64,000 nt of DNA from Protopterus annectens (Eukaryota > Chordata > Ceratodontiformes > Protopteridae). This document shows positions 44,877 through 55,164 of this stretch, one piece after another. The stretch is from positions 1,780,545,466 to 1,780,609,465 of the forward strand of contig NC_056743.1 in NCBI RefSeq assembly GCF_019279795.1, in the 5' to 3' direction. The first letter of the stretch is position 1, and the number at the start of each line of letters is the position of its first letter. The notes beneath the pieces were generated by a model. The model did no database searches. It worked only from the letters and a program-made list of their open reading frames with translations, and was not told the origin of the DNA. The position numbers and the translations under genes were made by a program.

Positions 44877-45119
44877 GTGAATGAATAGTTTAAGGAATGT
44901 AACATCAAGAAGTTAATTGTGTCAGGGTTGTGATTGGTCAAAAGTTTTTATAAAAGTAGGATGTTAATGTCTGGAAAATGAATTCTGATGAAGGCTGTAT
45001 CGTTACAGCCAAAAGTGCTTAATTCTCTTTTCCAATAATAAAATCCCTTGTTTTTAGCACAGCCTGCTTTATTTGTTTTACAAGTCTTCATATTATGGGT
45101 GATTTGTGCTTTTGGTACA
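44877..45119 (+). repeat. PLE-2 pLTR, arm 2 of 243-bp inverted pair
   Basis: Inverse of 43,799-44,041, both 243 bp by my count. Its outer end abuts an RTE relic at 45,120. Confidence 0.9.
44980..45025 (+). ncRNA. Degenerate hammerhead-like motif, PLE-2 arm 2
   Basis: GAATT, CTGATGA, A, GGCTGTA/TACAGCC stem with loop TCGT, AAAA, GTGCTT, AATTC. Same A-for-G12 change as arm 1, while the loop and helix III differ by one base each. Confidence 0.5.
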
Positions 45120-46010
45120 TTCCAGTCCATGTTGTATCAATTAGAGCTATGTCATCAGCAAAGTCCAAGTCACATAACTTGTTGTCAATGACCCATTCCA
45201 GTCCCACTGAGTATCTGTGTAATGCTTTCCACATGACCCAATTAATTACTATTGCAAAAAGGGAGATAGTATACATCCCTGTTGTACCACCACAAACAGT
45301 CACTGTAATCATTATTAATTCTTACTATGGATTTGTTATCTTGATAGAGACTCTAAAATAGTGTAATGAATTTTGGAGGAATCTCGTATTCTGCCAAGAT
45401 GTGTCATAATGATAATCTATGTATGCAGTCAAAGGTTTTTTTGAAGTCCACAAAGTTGATAATGATTGGTTTCTTCCAAACTGTTGCTTTTTCTGCAATC
45501 TAACGTAGTGTAAATATCTGGTCAGTGCAGGACTGACATGATCTAAATTCAGCCTGTTCCTGTCTGAGTCTGTCATCAACTTCTCCTTTCAGTCTATTCA
45601 GTAATACACTGGTGAAAACATTGCCTGGGACTGGCAACAGTGTGATTCCATGCCAATCCATGCAGTTTTAAGACCTCCCTTTTTTGGTAGAGGAATCGTG
45701 ATGCCATTTTTCCACTCATTGGGTACCTTTTCTTGAGTCCATATGTTGTTCAAGAGACTTGTGAAATATTCCACTGAAGACATAGCATGCTTTGGCAACT
45801 GTAATTGTATCTTTCTGTTCCAGGACCTTTTCCATTCTTTAGTTTATCTATGGCTTCCTTTACTTCATTATCACTAATGGCTGCCAAGTTCACATCCAGA
45901 AACATTGTTGACACTTGGGCATTGTTGCCAACGTCATGCAGATCATATGGTGTGGGACAGTTTAGCACAGAATCAGAATGTTCTTGCTATCTCTTTAATT
46001 GTTCCTCTTG
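45120..46010 (-). pseudogene. RTE-type LINE reverse transcriptase relic
   Basis: Minus-strand pieces: 45,968-45,750 (Ala-Ile-Asp-Lys-Leu-Lys-Asn-Gly-Lys-Gly-Pro-Gly), 45,798-45,598 (Ile-Trp-Thr-Gln-Glu-Lys-Val-Pro-Asn-Glu-Trp-Lys, then Pro-Leu-Pro-Lys-Lys-Gly), 45,579-45,325 (a broken Phe-Asp-Ser region) and 45,312-45,088 (Val-Ile-Asn-Trp-Val-Met and the catalytic Phe-Ala-Asp-Asp-Ile-Ala-Leu). The order and motifs fit RTE-like LINEs. It is truncated on the left by the PLE-2 terminal repeat, so the PLE probably inserted into it, though the other half is not found across the cluster. Confidence 0.75.
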
Positions 46011-46316
46011 GGTTTTTGCAGTTTTTTCATTTGCTAATCTAATAGATGGTCTCTGTTTATTCTCATCCAGAAGTTCTTTGGCAACACGATATAATGCCCT
46101 GGAATTTCCAGTCACTAACTTTGTTTCTGCCCCTGTTGTGAGTTTCTCAACCCATAACCTTTTGTTATTCTTCCAACTTCATTTGCCTGCATTGTTAGTC
46201 TGAGCCAATCACTTGACCAGACAGTGCTCCTGGGTTGCCACTGAAAAAGGACACCTGTATCTTGTGATCTTATCTAGTAAACAAATGTATATAAAATATA
46301 CACTCTTATATGCCTT

Positions 46317-46317
<1 letters not shown>

Positions 46318-46360
<43 letters not shown>
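46318..46360. repeat. (TA)n microsatellite
   Basis: About 21 TA units, 190 bp upstream of the olfactory receptor coding start. Confidence 0.97.
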
Positions 46361-46365
<5 letters not shown>

Positions 46366-46499
46366 TACAGTGCACTTCAACATTATGTAAGAAAGGCACC
46401 GTTATTTTTTCAGTTAATATTGACTACCTCATGCAAACCTAGAAATAGTTGATAGGTTTGATCTTCAAAAGCATAGAAGTGCAAAATTACGTTTTAACT

Positions 46500-46524
46500 T
46501 TTTGCTTTTTTGTTTTAAAAACAG
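46500..46524 (+). promoter_or_regulatory. Candidate 3' splice site before the olfactory receptor exon
   Basis: A T-rich tract followed by AAAACAG, with AG at 46,523-46,524, lies 23 bp before the ATG. Olfactory receptors usually have an intron in the 5' UTR, so this could be the acceptor. CAG at 46,531-46,533 and 46,538-46,540 are alternatives. Confidence 0.4.
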
Positions 46525-46547
46525 TGTGGCACAGGTGACAGCAAAAA

Positions 46548-47519
46548 ATGGCAGCCATGAAAGAATTCAATCAGACTGCAGCCCATGTTTCGTACTTCAT
46601 TATCTCTGGATTTCCAGAACTCCAGGACTGGCCATCCCAGACCATCCTCTTCTCTGTGTTTCTTCTGATATACATTGCAACGCTTTTGGAAAATATCATG
46701 TTTGTGGTAATTATCAAGCTAGATGAAAATCTGCATTCCCCCATGTATGCTTTCATCTTCCAGCTGGCTCTCCTGGACCTATCCATTCCTTCAGTAACTG
46801 TACCTGAAATGCTGCACTATTTATTGACTAAAGACAATGCCATAGGATTTGTTGCTTGTATTTTCCAAATGTCTCTATTCAGAATATTCAATACCACAGA
46901 GGGACTGATTTTGACTGTTATGGCATATGACCGATACCAAGCTATATGCAACCCACTTCATTATCATTCAGTAATGACCATCAAGTATGCTTCCTGGTTG
47001 TCCATCTACTGTTGGACTGCTGCTGTTGCAACTGTAGTTCCTTCAGTTTATTTAACTCTTGTTACTCCTTTATGTGGCCGCAATGTGATTTTAAATTTTT
47101 ATTGTGATTACTCATCCATTACTGCACTAGCCTGTGGTGATACAAGGTTCCATTCAGCTATTAGTTTGTCATTGGGTCTGATTTCCATGTTTACCATATT
47201 AGGCTTTGTTACTTTTTCATATGCCCAAATCCTTCTGCAAGTACTAGGTATTGCTTCCCCTGAAGACCGTTGGAAAGCCTTTTCAACTTGTGCCAGCCAT
47301 CTATTTGTCATCTCTGTATTCATGTTGGTTACTGTATTTGTTGCTATCTGTTCTAGAATATTAAATATTTCAGACAATGCAGTTATAATGGCAGCTGTGG
47401 TACAGAATATTCTTCCACCACTGGCCAATCCCATAATTTACTGTCTAAAAACAAAGGAGATCAGAAGAAGTTTAGTGAAACTTGTAAAAAGAAGTGTAAT
47501 TGGATCCCATGGCCGTTAA
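46548..47519 (+). CDS. Olfactory receptor (single-exon seven-transmembrane GPCR), 323 aa
   Basis: An intact odorant receptor of the rhodopsin GPCR family, acting in the plasma membrane or cilia of olfactory neurons through a G protein. Residues seen: N-glycosylation site Asn-Gln-Thr (8-10); TM1 about 33-55 with Glu-Asn at 48-49 where Gly-Asn is usual; Pro-Met-Tyr (65-67) before TM2; Cys104 for the disulfide to loop 2; Met-Ala-Tyr-Asp-Arg-Tyr (125-130) at the end of TM3; Cys176/186/196 in loop 2; Lys-Ala-Phe-Ser-Thr-Cys (243-248) entering TM6; Asn-Pro-Ile-Ile-Tyr (294-298) in TM7. The length and lack of introns or stops fit a functional gene. The first Met and one at residue 4 are both possible starts. 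It looks class I or fish-type rather than mammalian class II, but this is a judgement by eye. No other receptor is in the window. Confidence 0.94.
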   Translation: MAAMKEFNQTAAHVSYFIISGFPELQDWPSQTILFSVFLLIYIATLLENIMFVVIIKLDENLHSPMYAFIFQLALLDLSIPSVTVPEMLHYLLTKDNAIGFVACIFQMSLFRIFNTTEGLILTVMAYDRYQAICNPLHYHSVMTIKYASWLSIYCWTAAVATVVPSVYLTLVTPLCGRNVILNFYCDYSSITALACGDTRFHSAISLSLGLISMFTILGFVTFSYAQILLQVLGIASPEDRWKAFSTCASHLFVISVFMLVTVFVAICSRILNISDNAVIMAAVVQNILPPLANPIIYCLKTKEIRRSLVKLVKRSVIGSHGR

Positions 47520-47544
47520 GCTTAATATTACTACTGCTATTTAA

Positions 47545-47595
47545 TCTTCTTCGGCTTTTGGCTTTTCCTGGTTAAGGATCGCCACAGTGTAATTG
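47545..47595 (-). mobile_element. SINE 3'-end fragment
   Basis: The reverse complement reads CACTGTGGCGATCCTTAACC then GAAAAGCCAAAAGCCGAAGAAG. This is the same 3' end as the SINEs at 50.5 kb and 52.6 kb. It starts about 25 bp after the receptor stop codon. Confidence 0.75.
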
Positions 47596-47694
47596 GTCAC
47601 ATGAACATTTATGACCACATGATCATTAAGCTGAGTGTAGAACCACTGCTTCATGAAACTTGTAATTAGAAGTAAAGTGAATCACATGATCATT

Positions 47695-49680
47695 AAAATG
47701 AATATCATCATCATCAACCCTCCTTTTTCCATTTTCTACATGGGGTCGGGGTGTCATGTCAACTGTCACAAATCTCCCTTGATTCAAGCCACTCTCCTAC
47801 CTTCTTCAACAGTCATGCTCAGTTCTCTCTCACACAGTTAATCCACGTCTTTTCTTGATGCCCTAGTTTCCTCTTGCCTGCTTCTTGTCTGTTTCAAATC
47901 TTCTTCACCAGATCATCTTCTGATATTCTGCGCATGTGCACATGTGCCTGAACCACCATAATCTGTTTTGTTTGGCTTTCTCTGCATTTAAAGCTACTCT
48001 GGCAGCTGCTCTGATGGTCTCACATCTTTGTGTGTCCCAAAGTGTGTATGCTATCACCCACCACTTCATCTTCATCAATTCTGTTTTCCTCAGCTGCTCC
48101 ACCTTTACTGCCCAGGCTTCTGTACTGTACAGTAGTATTCATCACACCATTTTTTTGTGCACCTTACTTTTCAGTTTCTTTGACATTCTTCTGTTGTGCA
48201 CTAACTCTGACACTCTGTGCCAGTTGCCTGCAGTCCCTGGAATTCTAACTTTGACCTTCTCATTCAGCCTTCCCTTTTCCTCTACAACCCCTACCAGATA
48301 CTTGAAGCTGTTAATCTGTTCCACTATATTCCCTTCTATCTCAATACTCAACTTCTTCCATTTCCACCATTAGTTGCCACTACAACTGTCTTGTCTGTAC
48401 TCAGATATTGCATTCCATTTCCCTATCCTTTGCTGAAGTTCTTGTTCAGAGTCTGCCTGCAATGCCACATCATCTGCATACAGCAGCTTTGTTCATCTGT
48501 CCCCTCTGACCTGTTTTAATGTAGACCATCACCAATATGAACTGCAGTGGGCTCAGAACTGAATCCTGACACACACCCACATTCACTAGGTATTCTTCTG
48601 GGAGACTAAACACTGTTCATATTTGAGTCATTGTGTCCTTGTACATAGCCTACACTAATCTTACTAATGTTTGTGGGACTTCAAACCACCACAGTACTAC
48701 CTAAATCCACTTTCTTGCCACCTTGACATATGCTTTCGCCAAGTCTAGGAATTCACGTTTGGACTCTTTCCTCATCTCTAACTTTTTCTTAACTATCTGT
48801 CTCATACTGCAAACATCGGATCAGTTGTGCTGCCTCCTGATCTGAATCTGAGCTGCTCATCTTCCACCTGACTTTCTACTACTCTGTGTATTCATATGTC
48901 AATCACCCTCTCCAGAACTTTCATGCAGTGTGACAGGAGTTTTATACCTCTGTACTGGCTGCAGTTGCATGTTGGCCACTCTTTGTATGTGATCTTTAGA
49001 TTGTCTGTCTTGCTAAATCATGTTTTGAGCCACCATCAAGCCATTTGCCAGACTGAAGTCTAGAATGGCTTCTCTTTTTTTATTCCTGTTGCTCCATCCA
49101 CATAGACCCAGGCAGTCCTCATATCATGTTCTCTCTATCCCAATATGAACATTCAGATTGCCCATTTTCAATACTAATTCCTATTGTCCTGCTTTATCTA
49201 GATGGTCCTGCAACTGCTGTTGGAATGCCCTCTTTTCCTCACTATCAAAACCCTGCTGTGGAGCATAGGCTGAGATTATGAATAGTGCCCTAGCCTTACA
49301 ATGGATTCTGATTGCCATGAGTCTGTCACTGATTCTGGTGATTGAAGCCTCTCCTTCACCACAATTCCCACACAATTTCTAGTCTGTTCACCTCCTCCTG
49401 AGTAGTAGATTCTGGATTCCAAGCCAAGTGGCTTTGCTGCACTGCCCTTCCATTTTGTCTCCTGAATACATAGGGTCTCCAGCCTCCTCCTTGCTATCAT
49501 GTCATCCACTTCCAAGCTGCATCCTGCCAGTAAATCTAAACTGAGTGTAGCAATTATTAATTCATGTTTGGCAGTTTGATTGTTTTTGTTCAAAAGAACT
49601 ATTCCAGGCATCTCAAGCTGGGCAACTGGACACATGCCAGACACTATTGACCCAGGGCTGCTAGGTTTTATGCAGGGCAT
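47695..49680 (-). mobile_element. RTE-clade LINE relic
   Basis: Minus strand, 5' to 3': endonuclease at 49,680-49,181 (Cys-Ile-Gln-Glu-Thr-Lys-Trp-Lys-Gly; Gly-Ile-Val-Val-Lys-Glu; Ile-Ile-Ser-Ala-Tyr-Ala-Pro-Gln); RT with Tyr-Ala-Asp-Asp-Val-Ala-Leu-Gln-Ala near 48,480; Phe-Lys-Tyr-Leu-Val-Gly (48,310); Ala-Ala-Arg-Val-Ala near 48,000; and Arg-Leu-Trp-Trp-Phe-Arg-His (47,960). The 3' end at 47,695-47,735 has GGGTTGATGATGATGAT, the trinucleotide tail typical of RTE elements. It has many frame breaks and is inactive. Confidence 0.8.
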
Positions 49681-49699
49681 ACACTGGCCATTAGGGACA

Positions 49700-50009
49700 C
49701 ATATACCCCTCCCACCATTAGCAAGGGTCCCTGGTGTAGTTTGGAGTAGTCCAGATCATCAGTCCACTTTATCAACAGCAAACACATATGCCCAGTTTTA
49801 GTGGTATTAGTTAACATGACTGAATCACCTACAGCCATATTTTACACTGTTACGTGGCTAGCCCTGACATGGCACACAGTCTGTGATCCATGTTCTGTCC
49901 TAAGGACACTGCACACCACAGTTGCTGCAGCAAGTGGTAGGCCTATACAAGTCTTCCCCTAATAGGCACCATATAGAGTCTGTGCTGCTGCCCATGACTC
50001 CATTCTTGG
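49700..50009. other. Unassigned stretch
   Basis: No motif or repeat is recognised; it may be RTE 5' sequence. Confidence 0.3.
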
Positions 50010-50195
50010 TTGAGTTTCAGGTAAAAACCTTCAGTATATCTTTGGGAAGTGGTTGGAATCCCACAGGAACTCGAAAGAGATGCAGGGAAAACATGCCAAC
50101 TCTGTACAGGCATTGGCTGGAGGTCAGGATCAAACCTTGTACCTTGTGCATGGGAGGCAAAGACCTTAAATACCTAATCACTATGTTAAATTAAA
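50010..50195 (-). mobile_element. tRNA-headed SINE, diverged
   Basis: The minus strand reads a tRNA-like head (GTGATTAGGTATTTAAGGTC ... GGTTTGATCC), then a body with TTGGCATGTTTTCCCTGCAT and CCTGTGGGATTCCAACCACT. This is the layout of the GCATGTTCTCC-type SINEs, but old. Confidence 0.6.
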
Positions 50196-50297
50196 AGAGT
50201 ATCTTTACAAATAGTATTTGTAATTGTTTTCACTGGATCCTCCACTTTGGTACTCTGCTTTATCAATTTAGCCTGGTTATGAGCTTACTCATAGAAA

Positions 50298-50570
50298 TAA
50301 GCCGTGGTGGTGCAGCGGTAGCGTTGTCGCCTCACAGCAAGAGGTTCTCCTGTTCGATTCTCAGCTGGAGTGCCTTCTGTGTGGAGTCTGCATGTCCTCC
50401 CCATGGTCAAGTGGTGTTCAAAAGACATGTGTGAATGGGCATGCCTTTGCTGAAGGTTGGGTGTTGAGCTGGCACCTCGGCACCCCAAAAAGTCTACTGC
50501 CAATCATTAGTGGACCGGAGTTCCGCTGTGGTTATCTCTAACTGGGGAAAGCTGAAAGAAGAACAACAAC
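50298..50570 (+). mobile_element. tRNA-headed SINE with 18-19-bp target duplication
   Basis: Head GTGGTGGTGCAGCGGTAGCG, B-box region GTTCGATTC, TGTGTGGAGTCTGCATGTCC, and a 3' end with CCGCTGTGGTTATCTCTAAC then GAAGAACAACAACA. Flanking duplication ATGAGCTTACTCATAGAAA (50,279-50,297) / ATGAACTTACTCATAGAAA (50,571-50,589), one mismatch. Full length, relatively young. Confidence 0.88.
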
Positions 50571-50589
50571 ATGAACTTACTCATAGAAA

Positions 50590-51780
50590 ATTTGAGCTGT
50601 TCAGTGTTATGAACTCATTCTTGTCAGAATATTTTCTTTTTATACTGTTACTTGCAACATTTTGTATTACCTACCATTTTGTTTGATGATATTTATCAGA
50701 GTACATTAGAAAAGTTATTTGATTTGTGTGCTTACATAGAATAGCCATTTATATAACACTCCTTTCATGCCATTAAGTGTATGTTCATTTTAAGTTATGT
50801 ACTTCTAATATGTGTGCGTATTTTAACAATGTGGAGGAATATACATTTACCAGTATAGCAAATTATACCTATTTTGAAAATGTTCTAAGCACGGACATCT
50901 TAGCAACTGCTTACACATTAAGCTCAATATGTTTGGTGTTACTGTTTTTTTCTGTCTGTTGTGCAATAAAAATAATTTGTATCACTTCCTGTGCCTTTTA
51001 AACTGCATGGATGACATGATTATAAGTGCAGAACAGTATAACCAGGATATAGTATGTCTTTCAGGTGTCCCAATATTTACATTGTTGGTAGTAAGTCTAA
51101 ACATTTAAAATGAACTGTTTCTGATAACTGTTTTCCTTGCTTTTAGTACATCTTTACTTTCAGGCAATCCAACAATCATTTTTTTAATATTGTGAAAATA
51201 GAAAAGAAGGGAACATATGTTGTACTCAAGATTATAAAATAAAATACAATATATATCAAATACTTTAATTTCTACCTGAATGTAATAGGCACATATGAAA
51301 ACTTATTCAAGTAAATACAGATTATAAAGAATACCAAATTATGACAGACTTGTAAACATTTTTTTTTGCAGCTAGAAAGGTTAATTTGACCTAATTGTTA
51401 TGAAGTAACATTGCTCTCAACTCACTAAGATTGAGATTCATGAAAACATTAAACCTCTCCCAAGAAACGTGATTGCCTCTCTTCATGTATGTTCCCTCTA
51501 CTATGGACTTCTTAAAGTGCCATCACTGAGTTAAAGGTATGAAAAATACCTGTAATGAGATGAAGTATAATGGTTCTGGATTCAAGAAGCTGAACACAGT
51601 ATGCAGACTTCCTTGATCTTGTGTTCAGTGATTTCTTGGACAAATGCATTTATCTCTCCATATCAACCATTGCATTAAGTGAACACTGCGCTATTACCCT
51701 ATAATGGTCATTTGCAAACTAAAAAGCTCCCCTCCATACTAATTAAAGATTTGTTATTGTCGAAGGCAATCTTCTATTTG
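50590..51780. other. Unassigned AT-rich DNA
   Basis: No coding, RNA or repeat feature is recognised. Confidence 0.4.
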
Positions 51781-52150
51781 TAAAATTCACAACACTGTTA
51801 AACTTGTAAAAATAATAAAAAGTAGTTGGTTCCAAAACATCACACCACCAGCTGTGAATTAAATATTTAATAATTACACACAGTATTTAGCACTTTCATC
51901 TCATATCAAGTGAGACTTCATCAGAATACATTCATACAAAAGCCAAAAGCATTTAAATAACTTTGTCAGTTAAAAATACAGGTCACATGAGAACAGTAAT
52001 CAATATTTAATGTCACCATTACAAAAATCACATTCCTTCCTAAAATTATTACCTTTATTTTACTAAATCTTCCATTTGAATTTGTTACTGAAACAAACTG
52101 GATAGGATAATACAATTAAAAAGACATTTAGTAATTGTGCTGTTCCTACA
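51781..52150 (-). mobile_element. Solo PLE terminal repeat (pLTR)
   Basis: Recognised by its minus-strand hammerhead motif and by similarity of its layout to the PLE-5 repeat (CACATGA and AATCAATATTTAAT blocks at matching distances). No PLE coding sequence lies near it. Outer borders are approximate. Confidence 0.6.
51883..51929 (-). ncRNA. Hammerhead ribozyme motif in solo pLTR
   Basis: Minus strand: helix I GTATT/AATAC perfect; CTGATGA (51,924-51,918); extra A-G; stem TCTCA/TGAGA; GAAA (51,897-51,894); G-TG-C helix III; cleavage triplet CTA. All conserved core residues are present. Confidence 0.68.
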
Positions 52151-52406
52151 AAAAAAAAATCTCATTTATCCTTTCTAGTTACAGTTACATGTGTCCTTGG
52201 ATGACAAAAGATCTTAAGGAAATTGTACATACTTAGATATGGCCTGGCATCAGTGGATGACCACTACTCTCCCTACTTCTTCTTCAGCTTTAGATGATAT
52301 GTCAGAACTCTAGTAAAGATAGCAAAATCCACCTTTTACAAAGACAAAAACATTTTCTAGGCATCTTTAAATTCTGTTTTCTGAAATCCATGAATTAATG
52401 GTCAAA

Positions 52407-52684
52407 CATGGTTGATCCTCAGCTGGGGCGCCTTCTGTGTAGAGTCTGAATGTCATTCCTGTGGTCTCGCAGGTTTCCTCCCACATCCCAAAGACATTCT
52501 GTAGGTGGATCGGACACTCTAAATTGACCCTAGGAGTGAGTGCGTGCATGTCTGTGCCTTCTGTGGCAGGTTGAGTGCCAGACTGGCAACTTGACACCAT
52601 AAAACTACACTGCCAATCATTCTGCTGACCGTTGTTTTGCTGTGGCAACCCCTAATGGGAGAAGCTAAAAGGAGAAGAAGATTA
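52407..52684 (+). mobile_element. tRNA-headed SINE, 5'-truncated, 13-bp target duplication
   Basis: Starts within the head (GATCCTCAGCTGGGGCGCC) and has GTTTCCTCCCACATCCCAAA, GGTGGATCGGACACTCTAAA and the 3' end GGCAACCCCTAATGGGAGAA followed by GGAGAAGAAG. ATTAATGGTCAAA flanks it on both sides (52,394-52,406 and 52,685-52,697). Confidence 0.87.
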
Positions 52685-52697
52685 ATTAATGGTCAAA

Positions 52698-53810
52698 AAC
52701 AAACAATCGCAATTGCGGATACTGCAAACTTGCTAATGGACCATTTCCTAGTCCCTTTTCCTCTACCTCCTCACCTTCCAGCTGCTAATCCATAGCACTG
52801 TGCAATCACATGATCCTTTCTTAGCTGCCTGTACTCACCAATGCCTAACTTCCTATCTCTGCAAAGGCTGTTAGTGAATTTCACACTGCAAGATACACCT
52901 CCACATAAGATGTCATTATACCTAATATTTCTCAAAAAAGCATTTCTTTATATCAGCAAACTCCTCTGCTCTTAACTTAACCTCTCCCAGTAACTATGAT
53001 TTATCCTCACTGTATGAAAAGCTGCAAAAATGTTTCTGTAGTTAAGGTTGCCATTGCTTTCCCTGCAAAACACTTTAGCTATATTGCAAATCTTATCAAT
53101 GTATCCAAATAGAAAAATTAGTTTACAAACACTTACCCACCTTTGTAGAAGATTGCCACCTACTTAGCCAATCAATTTTTTTCTACTGCCTTTATTACCA
53201 CTGCAGCTTCAATGCAGACTGTTGATTACTTTATATTAAGATTGTATGTGAGTGTTGGTGGTTGACTTGTGGGGGAGTTGTTATAGTGATTAATTATGGT
53301 GTTTACCACACAGTCACAAGGTACAGGGTGTGGTTCTCAGCTTTGAAAGGAAAATTGGTTTGGCTTAAAATGGCCTGCAAGGTCAGCTAGCCAGGTACTA
53401 AAAGGAATCAAACCTAACATTTGGAAATTAAGAAATAATTTATTATAACATTAATGTTTTACATTAACTGTCAGTAAATTTATTTTCCTTTTAAAATGTA
53501 AAATCTAAATGCATAAGTCCTTAGGTGGTATTTATAGACATTAGTGAATGCATTAAGGCTTCTTGCTCTGTTTGTGAATGAGTACAGCAAAGCCACGGTT
53601 AATAGAGGCCATTTATCCTAACATGTGATGGCCATGAATGAGCCTAAGCAAATGAAGTCACAATGAGATGTAAATGAGAAATGATGTCAAACAGCATATG
53701 CTAATGAAGTATTCTCTCATGTGTTTGCAATTCATAGTAAACTTCTCCCTCCTTTCCACACCATCTGCAGATACACTATATAAGGACAAGTCTTAGATAT
53801 TATTTCTATT
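52698..53810. other. Unassigned, with a tRNA-like SINE trace
   Basis: At 53,270-53,370 a tRNA-like head is legible (GATTAATTATGGTGTTTACC, GTACAGGGTGTGGTTCTCAG), similar in wording to the SINE heads at 50.1 and 59.6 kb. Nothing else is identified. Confidence 0.4.
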
Positions 53811-54960
53811 TTGCAATCCATAAAGATTATGACACGTTTTGCTAGAATTATTATTTGCCATTGTCAGTTGCTTCTCTTGGCTTTTCCAAAACCATTTGCA
53901 CCCAGCTGCACATGCTGGCCAAGAAGGTGGAGATATAGGCAAATAATAACACACTGTAATTTTGATAATCAGGAGATACTTGATAGGTTTAGTGTGGACA
54001 GGGATATTATAAGGATCTCAAGGAGCACATATATCCCCCATAGGGGTAATGGAGGAATATGTGTGGACTTCCTATCCCTGAGGATACTAAGGCATGCATA
54101 GCCTTCACTATATTTACCACAGGGACCTTCCAGACACAGACTGGGGCCATGTTGGGTATCTCATAGGGTTCTGCCTTGAGGATACTGCAGCAGTTCTTGG
54201 ATGTACTTTTGGCATCTGTGGCTCAATACATCTATTTCCTGGTGTCACCTGAGCCAGGACTACGTGTGCCTTTTATGGAATGGCATGTTTCCCTGAGGTG
54301 CTCAGTGCAATAGACTGCATCCATGTTGCAGTTAGGGTCCCATCTCGTCTACAGGGTGGACCAATATGACAACAAGAAAGGCCACCATTCTATAAATTGT
54401 CAGGTAGTGTGTAATTCATGGGGGTGCATCACCAATGTCTCTGCTCAACTTCCTGGCAGTGCATATGATTTCCCATGTCTGCCACACTAGCTTACTCTAC
54501 CATCTGTTCCTGCATGGCAGAATGTCCAGTGGTAATCTTCTTGGTAAGTTCAAAAACATTTTTTTGCTTTTTTTCCCCTATTTTATTTAAGTAGTTATTC
54601 ACCGCAAAATGTATTGCAGAATACTAAATTACATTTTTTTTTTGTTTTGACTCTCTCCCTCCTTTTTGTCTCTCCTTTTTTTGTTGTTGTTGTCTTTCAA
54701 TTGATCTTGGATATCCACTGGAGCCATAGCTCATGACACCACTGAGAAATTCAAGTGCAGCTGCAGAAAGCATCTTAAACACAGCCCTGTCCCAGAACCA
54801 TGTTGTCATTGAAAGGGTATATGGCCTTCTAAACAGAGTCATTTTGGATGTCTGGATGACCCATCTACCACAGGTTACATTCTCCTAGCATGCTCATGTA
54901 CCAGTCTGGTGATAAATTTGCCCATGGTGTCAGTGCAGCTCCCAGTTCCAGTCCTATGAC
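53811..54960 (+). pseudogene. PIF/Harbinger transposase relic, second copy
   Basis: 53,811-54,101 gives the N-terminal region (Phe-Asp-Asn-Gln-Glu-Ile-Leu-Asp-Arg-Phe-Ser-Val-Asp-Arg-Asp-Ile-Ile). About 54,430-54,545 matches the Leu-Pro-Gly-Ser-Ala-Tyr-Asp core. 54,700-54,890 reads Asp-Leu-Gly-Tyr-Pro-Leu-Glu-Pro, Leu-Met-Thr-Pro, Val-Val-Ile-Glu-Arg-Val-Tyr-Gly-Leu-Leu, the catalytic C-terminal section. About 145 bp of T-rich sequence (54,545-54,690) splits the Asp-Gly/Ser motif: an insertion or a former intron. Frames are broken in several places. Confidence 0.7.
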
Positions 54961-55164
54961 TAAAGGTGACTAGCCAGCAGCAGTAGTAAGGGACACTATA
55001 TGTCAGGCTTGTGTACAGCATATGATTGCGCAGGTAAAGAGGCAGCATCCAGTTCATTGCTATGGACCATGACATTCAAGTTAGTGTTTCTTTTCTTAAA
55101 GAACCACATAGAGTATAACTGATGTATGCAGTGATATTTGTGAACTCTGCTGTGTGGTGCATGA

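Noticed and set aside
48142-48373. Overlapping open frames on both strands as host genes
   Set aside because: The minus strand reads as the RTE C-terminal region; the plus frames are shadows.
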